64,000 bases of DNA from Inonotus obliquus. Taxonomy: Eukaryota > Basidiomycota > Agaricomycetes > Hymenochaetales > Hymenochaetaceae. The notes beneath the pieces were generated by a model, which searched no databases, had not been told where the DNA came from, and saw nothing but the letters and a program-made list of their open reading frames with translations. The first letter of the stretch is position 1; every line of letters starts with the position of its first letter. Made by a program: the position numbers and the translations under genes. The stretch covers positions 1,736,001 to 1,800,000 of the forward strand of contig JAJHTX010000005.1 in assembly GCA_032164295.1 (NCBI GenBank). Direction: 5' to 3'. This document shows positions 35,401-44,359 of this stretch, piece by piece.

Positions 35401-36841
35401 CGTTCGCCGTCGATATTACTATAGGAACTGCGTTTTTGTTAATATTTCGCATTAAGAATAAATGTGGTGATGAATGAATTGATGCTCCTGAGTCAAGTAT
35501 AGCGTAAACTTTACTTACGTCAATGTTGTTTTCCAATTCCTTATAATGTTCATCAATAAAACTACTGAAATCGTATTCCTTCATCGCAATGTCAACTTCT
35601 TCGACTGAGGCAACGTTAACCTCTTCAATACGAGCAGTAGATGTCGAGGGAATTGGTTGTTTCTGTTTCTTGTTTTCGTTTTGTTGATTTACAAAATTAA
35701 TAACTTCTTGAGGCGAGTTAAACGTTAACTTTCCGCTTTCGATTCGTTTCGTGCATGCATTCTTTGTAGCGTCGGTTGGAGGGAATCGGCAGTCCTTCGA
35801 GTAGTGGCCGAACCTGTTGCAGTTAAAGCATTTGACTTTCGTCATGTCTTTTTGCTGTGCAGCGTTTAATTGGTCGTGGTTGTGATAGGGAGTATGACGC
35901 GGATTAAAATTTGATCCTTTGTAACCACGTCCGCGTCCTCTTTCGTAAGGGGTTCCTCTGCCTCTGTTAACGTATCCTCGACCTCGTCCAGGAGAGGGGT
36001 GGTAAGGTTTATATTGCAATTTCCAAGATGCGAAGGCCGCTCGTAGTTGCACAATGAGTGTTTCAGGTGATAATGTTTTGTGTTGCGCGGGGTTTTGAGC
36101 TATTGTATCGTTAAAATACTTGATTTGGTCTTCAAGCATAAGCGCAATTCGTTTGTAAGGCGGTGGTGTTGCGAGGTTAATAGCGCTGATGTACGTTTTA
36201 TCGTCCGGTTGATGACCATGTGCGCAGAGTTGAGCGTAACTTTCTTGAACTTTATCGAGTGTTTTGTCAAATTCCGTAACGTGTCCGCGTATCGTAAATA
36301 GTTTTGAGATGTCAGCAGAGTCGGTAACCGTTGTTTGAATATCGTATCTATCAGCTAAAGCTGACCAAATAGTTTTGACTGTCTGCTTCGTTAGCAAGTT
36401 TCCAAGTAAATGATTTGGAATTGAACTTATTATGGCATGATAAATGCACATATTCATTCGATATTCTTCAGCGTCGTTTGGGTCTGGTTCGTACTTTAGA
36501 TGATCGGATAAGCCTAGGGCCGCAAGCCCAGATATAATCCTAAATTTCCACGTTTGGTAGTTTGCAATGCCCGACAACTTTTCGAGTTTATCGAAAGTGC
36601 GGTTAACATCGCTATTGTCTATGTTCGTAACAACAAAGACTGGCGTATACGTTGCCATTGGGTTCGTTGGTGGAGGGGTAGATGCATTAGATGAAGATGA
36701 AGATGATGCGTTAGAGGGAGATGGTGGCGGTGGTTGAGGAGTAGCAGGTACGATGACTTGAGTCGTTGGTGGAGTAGGGTTAACGGCAGCAGATGCTCGA
36801 GAGCGTGTTACAGGGACGTTCGACGTTGAGCCAGTAGACAT
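32450..36841 (-). CDS. Copia gag-pol polyprotein
   Basis: An uninterrupted 1,463-codon frame. In order from the N-terminus: Ser/Pro/Thr-rich leader; Gag; an Arg/Gly-rich stretch; the zinc knuckle CFNCNRFGHYSKDC (about residue 335); aspartic protease ILDSGASIHSS (about 445); the pre-integrase segment ELHKKLGHVSYDYI; integrase with HMDIWGP, LQSDNDTVF and QQNGVAERLH (D, D, E); reverse transcriptase with FVYAIKYLSDG and the catalytic HVDD in place of the usual YVDD; and RNase H with GFCDADGA, ILYSDNQAA and RADIFTKAL. Gag codons are noticeably GC-richer than the AT-rich pol part. All catalytic residues appear intact, so the element may be active. Confidence 0.95.
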   Translation of the reverse strand: MSTGSTSNVPVTRSRASAAVNPTPPTTQVIVPATPQPPPPSPSNASSSSSSNASTPPPTNPMATYTPVFVVTNIDNSDVNRTFDKLEKLSGIANYQTWKFRIISGLAALGLSDHLKYEPDPNDAEEYRMNMCIYHAIISSIPNHLLGNLLTKQTVKTIWSALADRYDIQTTVTDSADISKLFTIRGHVTEFDKTLDKVQESYAQLCAHGHQPDDKTYISAINLATPPPYKRIALMLEDQIKYFNDTIAQNPAQHKTLSPETLIVQLRAAFASWKLQYKPYHPSPGRGRGYVNRGRGTPYERGRGRGYKGSNFNPRHTPYHNHDQLNAAQQKDMTKVKCFNCNRFGHYSKDCRFPPTDATKNACTKRIESGKLTFNSPQEVINFVNQQNENKKQKQPIPSTSTARIEEVNVASVEEVDIAMKEYDFSSFIDEHYKELENNIDVSKVYAILDSGASIHSSPHLFLMRNINKNAVPIVISTANGSLLFTNTTGDLFIPILKNENTKTVSIIRLQNVYYHPRLTFTLVSQSQLCKCGYICIFENEHCTIYDSKNRYCGKIKKNQTNLYPIRMQIIRTPEKQQINSITLEELHKKLGHVSYDYIRKLLHDSPDIINTRVIDNKEKQCEDCLKANIKRSIIPKIRQSSLSEKYGDILHMDIWGPAPVKGYGNVEYLLTIVDDATRWAEMIMLKHKSDGYIKYVTFTTKLFTQYGIKIKVLQSDNDTVFLSKDFTNYLESQGTIRRLTVHDTPQQNGVAERLHQTILNHTRAMITAKQIPKHLWAYVAQHAVFIYNRTPRVAIEYKTPFFKRYNENFKIDNLYEIGRKIIIRKENTNKLQNKGIEGIFMGYDKETKDGILTYHDGKITTERNIQFIDFKESQIEGEKNTSSIKTNQQNKEQKDKEENIIRRSERERKPTKRSLGINFTKDEDISIHLTEFAFTNNYNDIPQTYQEAIKSPDKNKWIEAMNKEIQSLIKHNTWEYAYPPRNIQNIVGCRFVYAIKYLSDGSIDKYKAQLVAQGFSQKDGIDFYSDDLFAPVTRLSTARLLLSWAATNDYEIHQIDVKSAYLYGELNSSEEIYMKPPPGNLLGDINPGQVLRLKKALYGLKQAGRRWYKKIQEILEKLGLIRSYYDYAVFFHKKRMNNKPALITFMHVDDITIIGLDNIIIREFKKELAKSVEFTDGNEINWLLGVEIKRNREEKTITLRQKSYIETILKRFNIEPRAYKTPMTPGLRLLSNNNEDEIIDQQKFMRMIGSLRYAADATRPDISFVTGQLARHLQKPTILHHQTAIHAIQYLHNTKEYYLTLGGKNEINIRGFCDADGANTEGYRSINGYVFQIKDASISWSSKQQELVPLSVYEGEIQALAHATKEAIWIKHFYNEVLEGYDKEIILYSDNQAAIKTVKTEEITYNIRTKHLDKRKEFVRCYIENKTIDVRYVQTENQRADIFTKALNVKQVKHLSDLLSLS

Positions 36842-36877
36842 AAAGATGTTGAGCGTAGATCGAGGGTGCGTGCAGTG

Positions 36878-36896
36878 TCAAGCAAGGCTCATAACC
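36878..36896 (-). promoter_or_regulatory. Primer binding site, initiator tRNA-Met half type
   Basis: Immediately after the 5' LTR the element-sense sequence is GGTTATGAGCCTTGC. GGTTATGAGCC is complementary to the anticodon arm of initiator tRNA-Met (GGCTCATAACC). Drosophila copia is known to use a 5' half of this tRNA as primer, and this arrangement fits that mode. Confidence 0.75.
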
Positions 36897-37158
36897 TCTT
36901 AGACACAGTGAATCCTCAGAGAGAATGAGATGAACTCAGACAGGAGGCGTAGAACGTTCACAAAATCGTTGTATTCTATGCCTGCCAGAGGCCGTTCTTA
37001 TATACTAAAGTACAAGATAATTTAAGCTCCGTTTGAATCTAATAATACACGTTCTATTGTGATCACATGTGATTCGTTCTTATTGTCTTTCGTCGTTATT
37101 GTCCCCGTCCTATTGTTCTCGTTCTATTGTTCCGTACTAGGTAGTCATTATCTTAAGA
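36897..37158 (-). repeat. 5' LTR of the copia element
   Basis: 262 bp, near identical to 32175-32436. The visible differences are a T for A near 37009 and two C-for-T changes near 37102-37104. Confidence 0.93.
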
Positions 37159-37163
37159 TGTTG

Positions 37164-37473
37164 TATGCTTTGTTCGGTCAATGGTACGAAGGCTGAAAGA
37201 ATGCTGACCTGAGTCGGAGAAGGAGTTGCTCACACTTCACTGCCACTGTAACGTCACCCACTTCCTTATGTAGGCTCTGTAACGCGTAACCCTGCTGTAA
37301 CTGCAGCTCTTTCGAATTATACAAAAGCCTATCCCTTCCATACTAAAACCATCTCTCTTCAGCACTCTCTGCCGATTTCATCGAGAAGTGTATATATACA
37401 CTTTACTAAGAACTACGTCCCGGCTCAGGGCTCAGACGACAACGAGGACGCTACTATCTCCCTGATCAACACC
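37164..37473 (+). promoter_or_regulatory. Upstream region with TATA box of the trypsin-fold gene
   Basis: TATATATACA at 37391-37400 lies 73 bp before the ATG at 37474, a plausible TATA box. The remaining sequence between the copia element and the gene shows no open frame of note. Confidence 0.45.
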
Positions 37474-39301
37474 ATGTCGGCCTTCTCCTCTCTAGACCTT
37501 GGCGGCGGCGACCCGTCCAGCACTGATTCCTGCGCTCCTGACCCGCACGCTGTCTCCAATGAGGAGGCACTATCCTACTACGCTGGACTTCCTTCCAAGC
37601 CCACGTTGCTATACCGCACGGGCAAGGAGTGGTCCCCCCCCCAGAGGACCTGAGGCTCAGCGTTGTCGGAAGGAACTGTGTGAAGTGTTCAAGCATCCGA
37701 TTGCGAACCTCTGGAACGACGGCCTATGCTGGGAGGTTGCCAAGGCTATGGACGCTCACAACGTCACTTAATAGGCATTCATTGTTTCGTAGAATTTGCT
37801 AACTGGTATTTCTAGGTCTTCTTCACGACCATGGACGTCATTCGTTTCAGGATGGTCGAGGTCGACGAAGCGCCCTCGGACGAAGAAGATGTCAATGAAG
37901 AAGCAGTAGAGGCTGAGGCCAAGAAACCTGTCGTCAGTCCCGTCACTATCTGGGTTGGTGTCTACCCCGACACTACCTCCGCCACGGCTGCCTACAATGC
38001 GGCTCAGGCTGTCCTAGCCCTTCTCAGGGGCCACGAGATCACCGACGTCGATGTTGACTTCCGCGAGTCCTTTTACTCGCTTAAGGCTGGTCCTCAGCTT
38101 CTCAAACCTGTCGATGACCTGAACCCACTCGTTGATGTCATTAGCCCCCTCACTCCCGCCCTCGGTCTCTGCATCTCCACTGGGTCCCAAGCTCAGGGAA
38201 CGATGGGCCTCTACCTTGCCAAGGGTGGCGGCAGCAATAAACTCTTGGGCCTCACGTGCCATCACCTCCTATTCGGACCCATGGAAGCCACTGTCGACTA
38301 TATTCGCTGCCGCAGTGCACCTACTAAGAAGGTCCTGCTGCTTGGCGAGAGAGCCTACACTAACCTCATCGATTCAATCAAACTCAGGATCGGACAACAC
38401 GCTATCGCGGCTGAACGCTGGGGGGAGCAGATCAAAGGGTTTGAGGAGAGGGAGAAGGGCACCGACGCTGACGATGTTGAGAAGGCTAGGAAAGACCGGG
38501 TTAAGACTCAAACGTTGCTGGACGATGCGGAGGCAGCGACGGAGGCGCTTGGAGCACTCCTCAGTCAGGTCAAAAAGTATTGGAGGAAACTTGAAAACTG
38601 CGTCCTTGGTTGCGTCCTCCGCTCCCCAGCCTTCACTCTTGGCGCCGGTGAGCACGGTTTCACAGAGGATTGGGGCATTTTTAGGATCAACCGGGCCAAG
38701 CTCGGTGTTGGCTTCCAGGGCAATAAGATCAACCTCGGTGTGTTTTGACTATCTGACTAAGGCAGTCTACTAGTCTGATTTTTACCTATATAAAGGAACC
38801 AAGCTACCAGCCGACAAGTTCACCGACAAGTGTTTCCCCCGCGGAGATGCCAACTGGCGGTTCAAATATCCTGGAGATCGTCTGCTTCCACTTCAGGGCA
38901 CCATCACCGACAAGCTCATGCGCACCCCTGACATGTGGGACCTGGACGGCAAACCGTGCCTGTTGGTCGTCAAGAACGGCAGTGCCACTGGCATCACCCT
39001 CGGCCGCGCGAACGGGGTCTACTCCATCGTTCGCGAGTACTGGCACTTGGACATGTCCTTCAAGGAAACCTCCATGGAGTGGGGGATAATCAACTACGAC
39101 AGCAAGTCTGAAGTGTTTTCGGAACCTGGCGATTCGGGCTCCATAATCGCCGACATCCGTGGCCGCATTGGCGGCCTGCTTACCGGCGGTTCTGGTAAGA
39201 CCCATTCCTCCGATTTGACCTACGCCACGCCGTTCTGGTGGCTCTTCGAGCGTATCAAGGCCAACGGATTCCCCAACGCGCACCTCAACGTAGTCGAATA
39301 G
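37474..39301 (+). pseudogene. Trypsin-fold protein, frame broken at a C9 tract
   Basis: Proposed exons: 37474-37759, 37816-38737 and 38796-39301. The product has a hydrophobic core with features of a chymotrypsin-like protease: LGLTCHHLLF (His), TEDWGIFRIN (Asp) and SEPGDSGSIIADIRG (Ser), in the right order, separated by a charged helical insert (about 38370-38570). Such intracellular trypsin-like proteins are widespread in agaricomycetes, with unknown substrates. In exon 1 the frame that starts at 37474 runs into TGA just after nine Cs (37634-37642). With eight Cs it continues smoothly into PEAQRCRKELCEVFKHPIA. This is either a true one-base insertion or a sequencing error. The first intron's donor (GTCACT) is weak. 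Confidence 0.6.
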
Positions 39302-39882
39302 GCATCTCGACATCAACGACATTGACGAGCCGTATGACTACTAAGGGTGTGTTGAATACTGTAGGGCCACATTCCATTCACTATGCAACACTTGGCTGAG
39401 CTCAATCAGTCGCCACCGATTCAGTTTGAAGACGGTTGGCGAACATTGTATTATTTTTTCATTTAGGAACTGGATCGGTCATCGCATTACCTCCAGAAGA
39501 CCAACGTAAGTAGGTGTCGTAACGCAGTTCGGTAGTTCCGATGGTCATCAGACTTGTAATAAATGGCAATTGTTTGACTACACATCACACTACACACATC
39601 ACACATCAAGGAATAGCGACCGATTTTCAAACTATTGGATTTTGTACCACGCGCATCATGATATTTGCCCCGGTTTGGAAGCCGCGAGTAACTGGATCTT
39701 CAGCGCTAATCATTCTACGGCTGTAGCCATGCAGTACACCGCAAGGTTTACGACGTTGTATTTGATTCACTGCCTTGGAGGAGAATGCATTCTACGGTTA
39801 TTATGTTAACTTCACAACATTGTCAGTCGAATACTTTACCTTGTGCACTTCTGGCCTCTGGATGATCAACACTAGTCTCCAT
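39302..39882. other. Convergent intergenic region
   Basis: Between the stop of the trypsin-fold gene and the stop of the minus-strand seven-helix gene. Short frames near 39541-39809 are His/Thr-rich by chance of ACACATCAC repeats and have no motif. Confidence 0.4.
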
Positions 39883-41332
39883 CTAAGAACGCGAAGCTCC
39901 ATGATAGTCGTCGTTATTGCAGTATAACTCCTCATCGCAGCGGGCCGTTGACGTCTCCAAAGTAGGGTTTGGACAGAAGTCCATAGCTTCCACGCGACTT
40001 GGAGCGTTCGCAGTCGTATTTCCTACAGTAGAGAAGACGCCCTCTTTCAACGAGCGTTTCTGACTGACGAGAACCAGGATAACAGTGGGATATATACCCT
40101 GGAGCGTACATCAGTAAAGTGCTTATAAATAGTCTTACAGAACTAGCCCGCTCACAGCAATTTGAACATGTATAGGGACATAAATATCACCAAGGGTGCC
40201 ATGTGGAAGGCGGATAACAGATGCCAATAAAACAAACAGCTATTGATATGGATTTCAGGTTGGTATCTAATCCATGAGTCAGTGCACTCACGCCTGATAC
40301 GCAGTAGATAAAACCTGATTCAACGAGGAGGACCAGGACCCTCTCTACTTTTGTAGCGGTCTTGTTCCCTGATACTGTCTCACGAACTTCGCGATGGTGT
40401 TGCCTGGATGTCAAGTCAGTCATACAGAGGGTGTGTACCACTGTACGTCTTTTGAGGGAAGACACGTACCATGCTCTGAACGTGATGATGGATGTCGCTC
40501 CTATGTTGGTGAGCAGAGATACCGCCAGATTTATTACTTGAGTGACGTCTAAACTTCTAATCAGTTTATGATTCCCTCCATATTTCTCTGCGTTAAACGA
40601 CATGAGTGCTCTGATTACAATAGTTGCCGCAAAGGATACTATGAGCTGGTGAGCAATTCTCGCTTGGACCAACTTCTGTCTGGCATACTCACAGGATGTA
40701 CACGCAAGGAAAATAAGTGGAAATAGTAGGAGCTTCCGGCTGCTATATCGACAAAGGATCCATGCCCGCCAGACAACAACCCCGTCCGTTAAAACAAACT
40801 ACAATCGAAACACTTAGCCAGGTAGGTAGAGCAAGAATATAATCACGTACATTAATCAGGAGTAGTGCGTTGAAAAACGGAAACATAGCAAACCAGGCTG
40901 TAGCGCGCTCGGATGGTTGCGAAACGAAAATAAGTCTCGAGCCCTTCGTGTCATGTTCCATCAGTCCCGAATTAAAAGAGGACAGTGAACGCAGAATTTA
41001 CTTGCAAGTGAAAATGATACAGGGTCGCAAGTAAGGTCTACGGCAAGTTCGTTCAGTGACATTGAAACGGCGATAATCGCTAACAGATGTCCAAGCGATG
41101 ATATCCAGTAGGCAGTTGATAACGAGAACATGAAAATAGTAACACTGAACATCAGCTTGTTTCCTCCCGTCATGTTCTTCTTTTTACTGTTTCAAGGCGG
41201 AACCGAGTCAATAAGTCACAGAATCATGCAAGAAAAGTAGACTTGCTACACTCACAGCAGAATATACGTCGAAAAGGGTATAAGTGAAACATATACACCT
41301 GTCCCGAGGAGGCGGGGAAGTATTAGCGTCAT
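39883..41332 (-). CDS. Seven-helix orphan membrane protein (copy C)
   Basis: Proposed exons: 41256-41332, about 41026-41186, 40851-40943, 40693-40798, 40470-40638, 40292-40403, 40156-40239, 39883-40098; frames join except that the donor of exon 2 is uncertain. Membrane helices in order: GTGVYVSLIPFSTYILL, MFSVTIFMFSLSTAYWISS, FFNALLLIN, LLLFPLIFLACTS, SFAATIVIRAL, VINLAVSLLTNIGATSII, ERVLVLLVESGFIYCVSG, and GIYPTVILVLVSQKRS after GTLGDIYVPIHVQIA. Conserved LTDGVVVWRAWILC follows helix 3. This is a receptor-like family common in agaricomycetes without known ligand. The start at 41332 is tentative; an upstream ATG (41377) runs into a stop. Confidence 0.65.
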
Positions 41333-41539
41333 TCAGAAGAAATGCATCGCGAAGTACCGTAGATCAAGGTCTGACATATCATACTGATAGTCGTGGATAC
41401 AACGTGTATTACAGAGATTTCATGAGATTTTGAAGCCATGAGATTTGGAGAATGTGTCGGATAGTTGCTGCGAGCAAAGCTAAGGGTGAAGATGACTGGA
41501 GCTGGTGAAGGACTGGTTTAAGAAGCTATGGTCCGGTCC

Positions 41540-42290
41540 AACGTCCACGTCGGAATTTCCTTACGATCGAACTATATCTCTTGCCTCTTGATGCAGGGCA
41601 AGATGCGATGAATGGCGAACATGAGAAGATAGAAAGTATATGGCCGCTTTTTGCATTTTGGAATGATAATAAGCATGCATCCTGTCCCGGATCCACCTCA
41701 TCATGGAGACCATCATCATTATTGAGTTAATCCTGACCTGTATATTGCACATGTTAACAAAGAAAGGAAGGTGCGCACGTCTTTTGAACGACGTGGCAAA
41801 GCATTTTCCATCATTCCGGCCAAACGTCGCCCTCGGAACTTCGGTGCTTATTTCTTTCACGGTCTTTGCGTTACCGATGGCTGGCTGTAACACTCTTTGA
41901 CGCGATCTGACCACCCACTAACACGTCAGGGTACGGTACTAAGTGACCAGATCACGAGTGTTGAATAACTATCCGCTGGTAGCTCAGCAGTTCTCTTTGG
42001 CTTGATCCTCACTAACGAGAAGATTCCTCCAAAGTTGCAACCTACATCCAGATGCAGAGGAAGAAGAACGCAGAATATACCATAGTAGCAGATCTTGTCC
42101 AATCCACAAGTATCGTGTCGAAAGTGAAACTTGACAAAAATAGGTTGCCACAGATATCATTCTGTCGGCGCGGAAGCGCATTGAGGAGCTTCTGATTATC
42201 CATGTATCTTGTGGCAGTGTCAGTTGAACAACGATTCCTGTATCTTTCGTAACAAGTTTTGCATCGATGGGTAAGCACTACTTACCGAAA
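41540..42290 (-). pseudogene. Debris related to block B (block D)
   Basis: Short interrupted frames with hydrophobic pieces (ICYYGIFCVLLPLHL) resemble the sequence at 31.6-32.1 kb, including a shared ATGGAGACCATCATCA word near 41,704. Together with the adjacent seven-helix gene this mirrors the 29.6-32.2 kb arrangement, so an ancient segmental duplication is likely. No intact gene. Confidence 0.35.
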
Positions 42291-42489
42291 AGACACTTTT
42301 TGTCCGGTGGGTGGCTGATCAGAACCGGCTGAATAAGAAAATGCGATTACAAAGCTTTTCAATCACGTGTCGCGATTCCTCAGCTCAGAATTTTACTCAG
42401 CGTTCTGTGCTGCGATATTGCGCATAAATTCAGCAAGCAACTCAAACCTTTCTAATGCAATAACGTTCACTCAGTCCACTTCCACTCGG

Positions 42490-44038
42490 ATGGATACGAC
42501 AGCGCGCAAAGGCGACCTTGAAATCGAGGAAGACATTACCGAGGAAGAATACTTAAATCAAGAGGATGTACTCGCTGAAGTCGACGATAGCGGGGATGTC
42601 CCGATGGACGACGACGACGGCGATGGCGAGGAATTAGAGGAGCTAGCTGAGGCAGACGGCGCAGTGGTCTACGAAGATAACTCTATTCGTCATTTTCCAG
42701 AGCACGGAAAATCCGTCTTTGCAGTATCTCTTCACCCAACTCAACCAATCGCTGCTTCTGGAGGGGAAGATGATTTTGGTTACCTTTGGAACGTTCAGAC
42801 CGGAGAAACTATCGTGAAGCTTACCGGGCATACGGATAGTGTGACGAGTATTGGGTTTAGCTCTGATGGAGAACTTGTTGCGACTGGTGGTATGGATGGA
42901 CGAGTTAGGATTTGGAGAAGGGTTGGGAAGGAAAGTTGGACGGTTTGGGAGTTCTTGACTGAGTTACAAGGTCCTGATGAGGTCATGGTAAGTTGTCGTC
43001 TAACTTTCAAGATATATATGAAGACTGACTGTGGACAGTGGTTACGATGGCATCCAAGAGGTCCAGCCTTACTCGCCGGATCGAATGATGGAACCGTTTG
43101 GTTATGGCAATGTAAGCACCAAGCTACCCACCTCCCTTTCATTGGATTGGACTATTCTAACCGCGCTATAGTACCATCCGGAAACACACTGCAAGTCTTT
43201 GCAGGTCACTCCTCTCCCGTTCAATGCGGCGAGTTCACTCCCGACGGTACTTTCCTTCCTCCCCTCCCTGACTATATGCTATGCTATACGCTGACTTTCA
43301 CTTTCCGCCTCTTTCTCCCCCTCTGCTCTAGGAAAGCGAATAGTAACAGCCGACGACGAAGGAACTCTAATCTTCTGGGACCCCCGCTCCCCAACACCTC
43401 TCTTCAAACTCACCTCCTCAGACGCCCGTTTCTCATTAAACGGCATAACATCCCTATCAATCAACTCTACGTCAACCCTTGCAGTCGTCGGTGGTGTATC
43501 AGGTGGTATAAGAGTTGTAAGTCTAAGCAAAGGTGATGTTGTTGGTGCTCTTGAAGGACATAAGGAAGGTGAAAGTGTTGAAGCTGTGGAATTTATTGAT
43601 CTTGCTGGTGTCGGTGTCGGTGTTAGTTCTGGAATTGGAGCGGGTAGTGGAGGTGGAAGTGGCGTTGTAGTTACGGGTGGGACGGATGGTAAAGCCTGCA
43701 TTTGGGATTTATCAACCATGAGACTTCGAGCTACTTTAGAACATTCGGTAAGGAGTATCCCCTCCTAACATCCATTTTCTCATCTCTTATTTCTCATTCT
43801 CTTCACATCACAGGATGCAATAACCTCCCTCCTCCCACACCCCAACCCAAAAACCCACCTCATAACATCCTCATCAGCAGATAAAACCCTTCGAACATGG
43901 GACGCACGTACAGGAAAACTATTAAAAGAACACAAAGGTCATTCTGGCGCTGTTCTTGGAGCTGCGTTAGGACTGAATGGGTCGATTGTTGTAAGTGCTG
44001 GAGATGACGGTGTTTGTCTTGTCTTTGAGACGGAGTAA
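42490..44038 (+). CDS. SQT1: Sqt1/AAMP WD40 chaperone of ribosomal protein Rpl10
   Basis: Five exons (42490-42987, 43039-43111, 43172-43246, 43332-43747, 43814-44038) encode 428 aa. An acidic N-terminus (EEDITEEEYLNQ, MDDDDGDGEELEELAE) precedes an eight-blade-like WD40 array: FAVSLHPTQPIAASGGEDDF, LTGHTDSVTSIGFSSDGELV, LRWHPRGPALLAGSNDGTVW, FAGHSSPVQCGEFTPDG, GTDGKACIWDLSTM and GHSGAVLGAALGLNGSIV. Sqt1 shields the N-terminus of nascent Rpl10 (uL16) until it joins the 60S subunit; the animal homologue is AAMP. A longer Gly/Ser-rich loop (about 43600-43680) is inserted between blades. ATG 42490 follows the usual start of the family. Confidence 0.92.
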
Positions 44039-44359
44039 ATCGTGGCCATGGTCATGGGCTCATGGAGTAAAGACAATTGATTTTGTACTATTTTTCGTAC
44101 TTCGTTGTGTAGATAGATGGCTAATTGCAGGCTGTCGCTGTCATTATTCAAGGGTACTTGAATTGTTGATTATCACTTGGATAGCGAGGTTGAAGTCTTC
44201 GTGGCATTCGTGGCATTCATTCATTCATCAGAATCATACATGATGAATATGCCCTTTTTTACATTATGCAGCACCTGTTTAATAATACATATCCACGTCC
44301 ACATGTCATCAAGATCGTTCCTCACAGAGAGAGATGAAAATGAAAATGCATCAGAAATA

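Larger units (their letters stand above)
32170..37163 (-). mobile_element. Ty1/copia LTR retrotransposon, near intact
   Basis: Two 262-bp LTRs (32175-32436 and 36897-37158) bound a single long gag-pol frame on the minus strand. The element is flanked by the 5-bp target duplication TGTTG (32170-32174, 37159-37163). In element sense the LTRs begin TCTTAAGA and end TCTAAGA. I count only three differences between them, so the insertion is recent. The purine tract GAAGGGGAG sits directly before the 3' LTR and the primer site directly after the 5' LTR. It landed in the debris between the two membrane-protein blocks. Confidence 0.95.
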
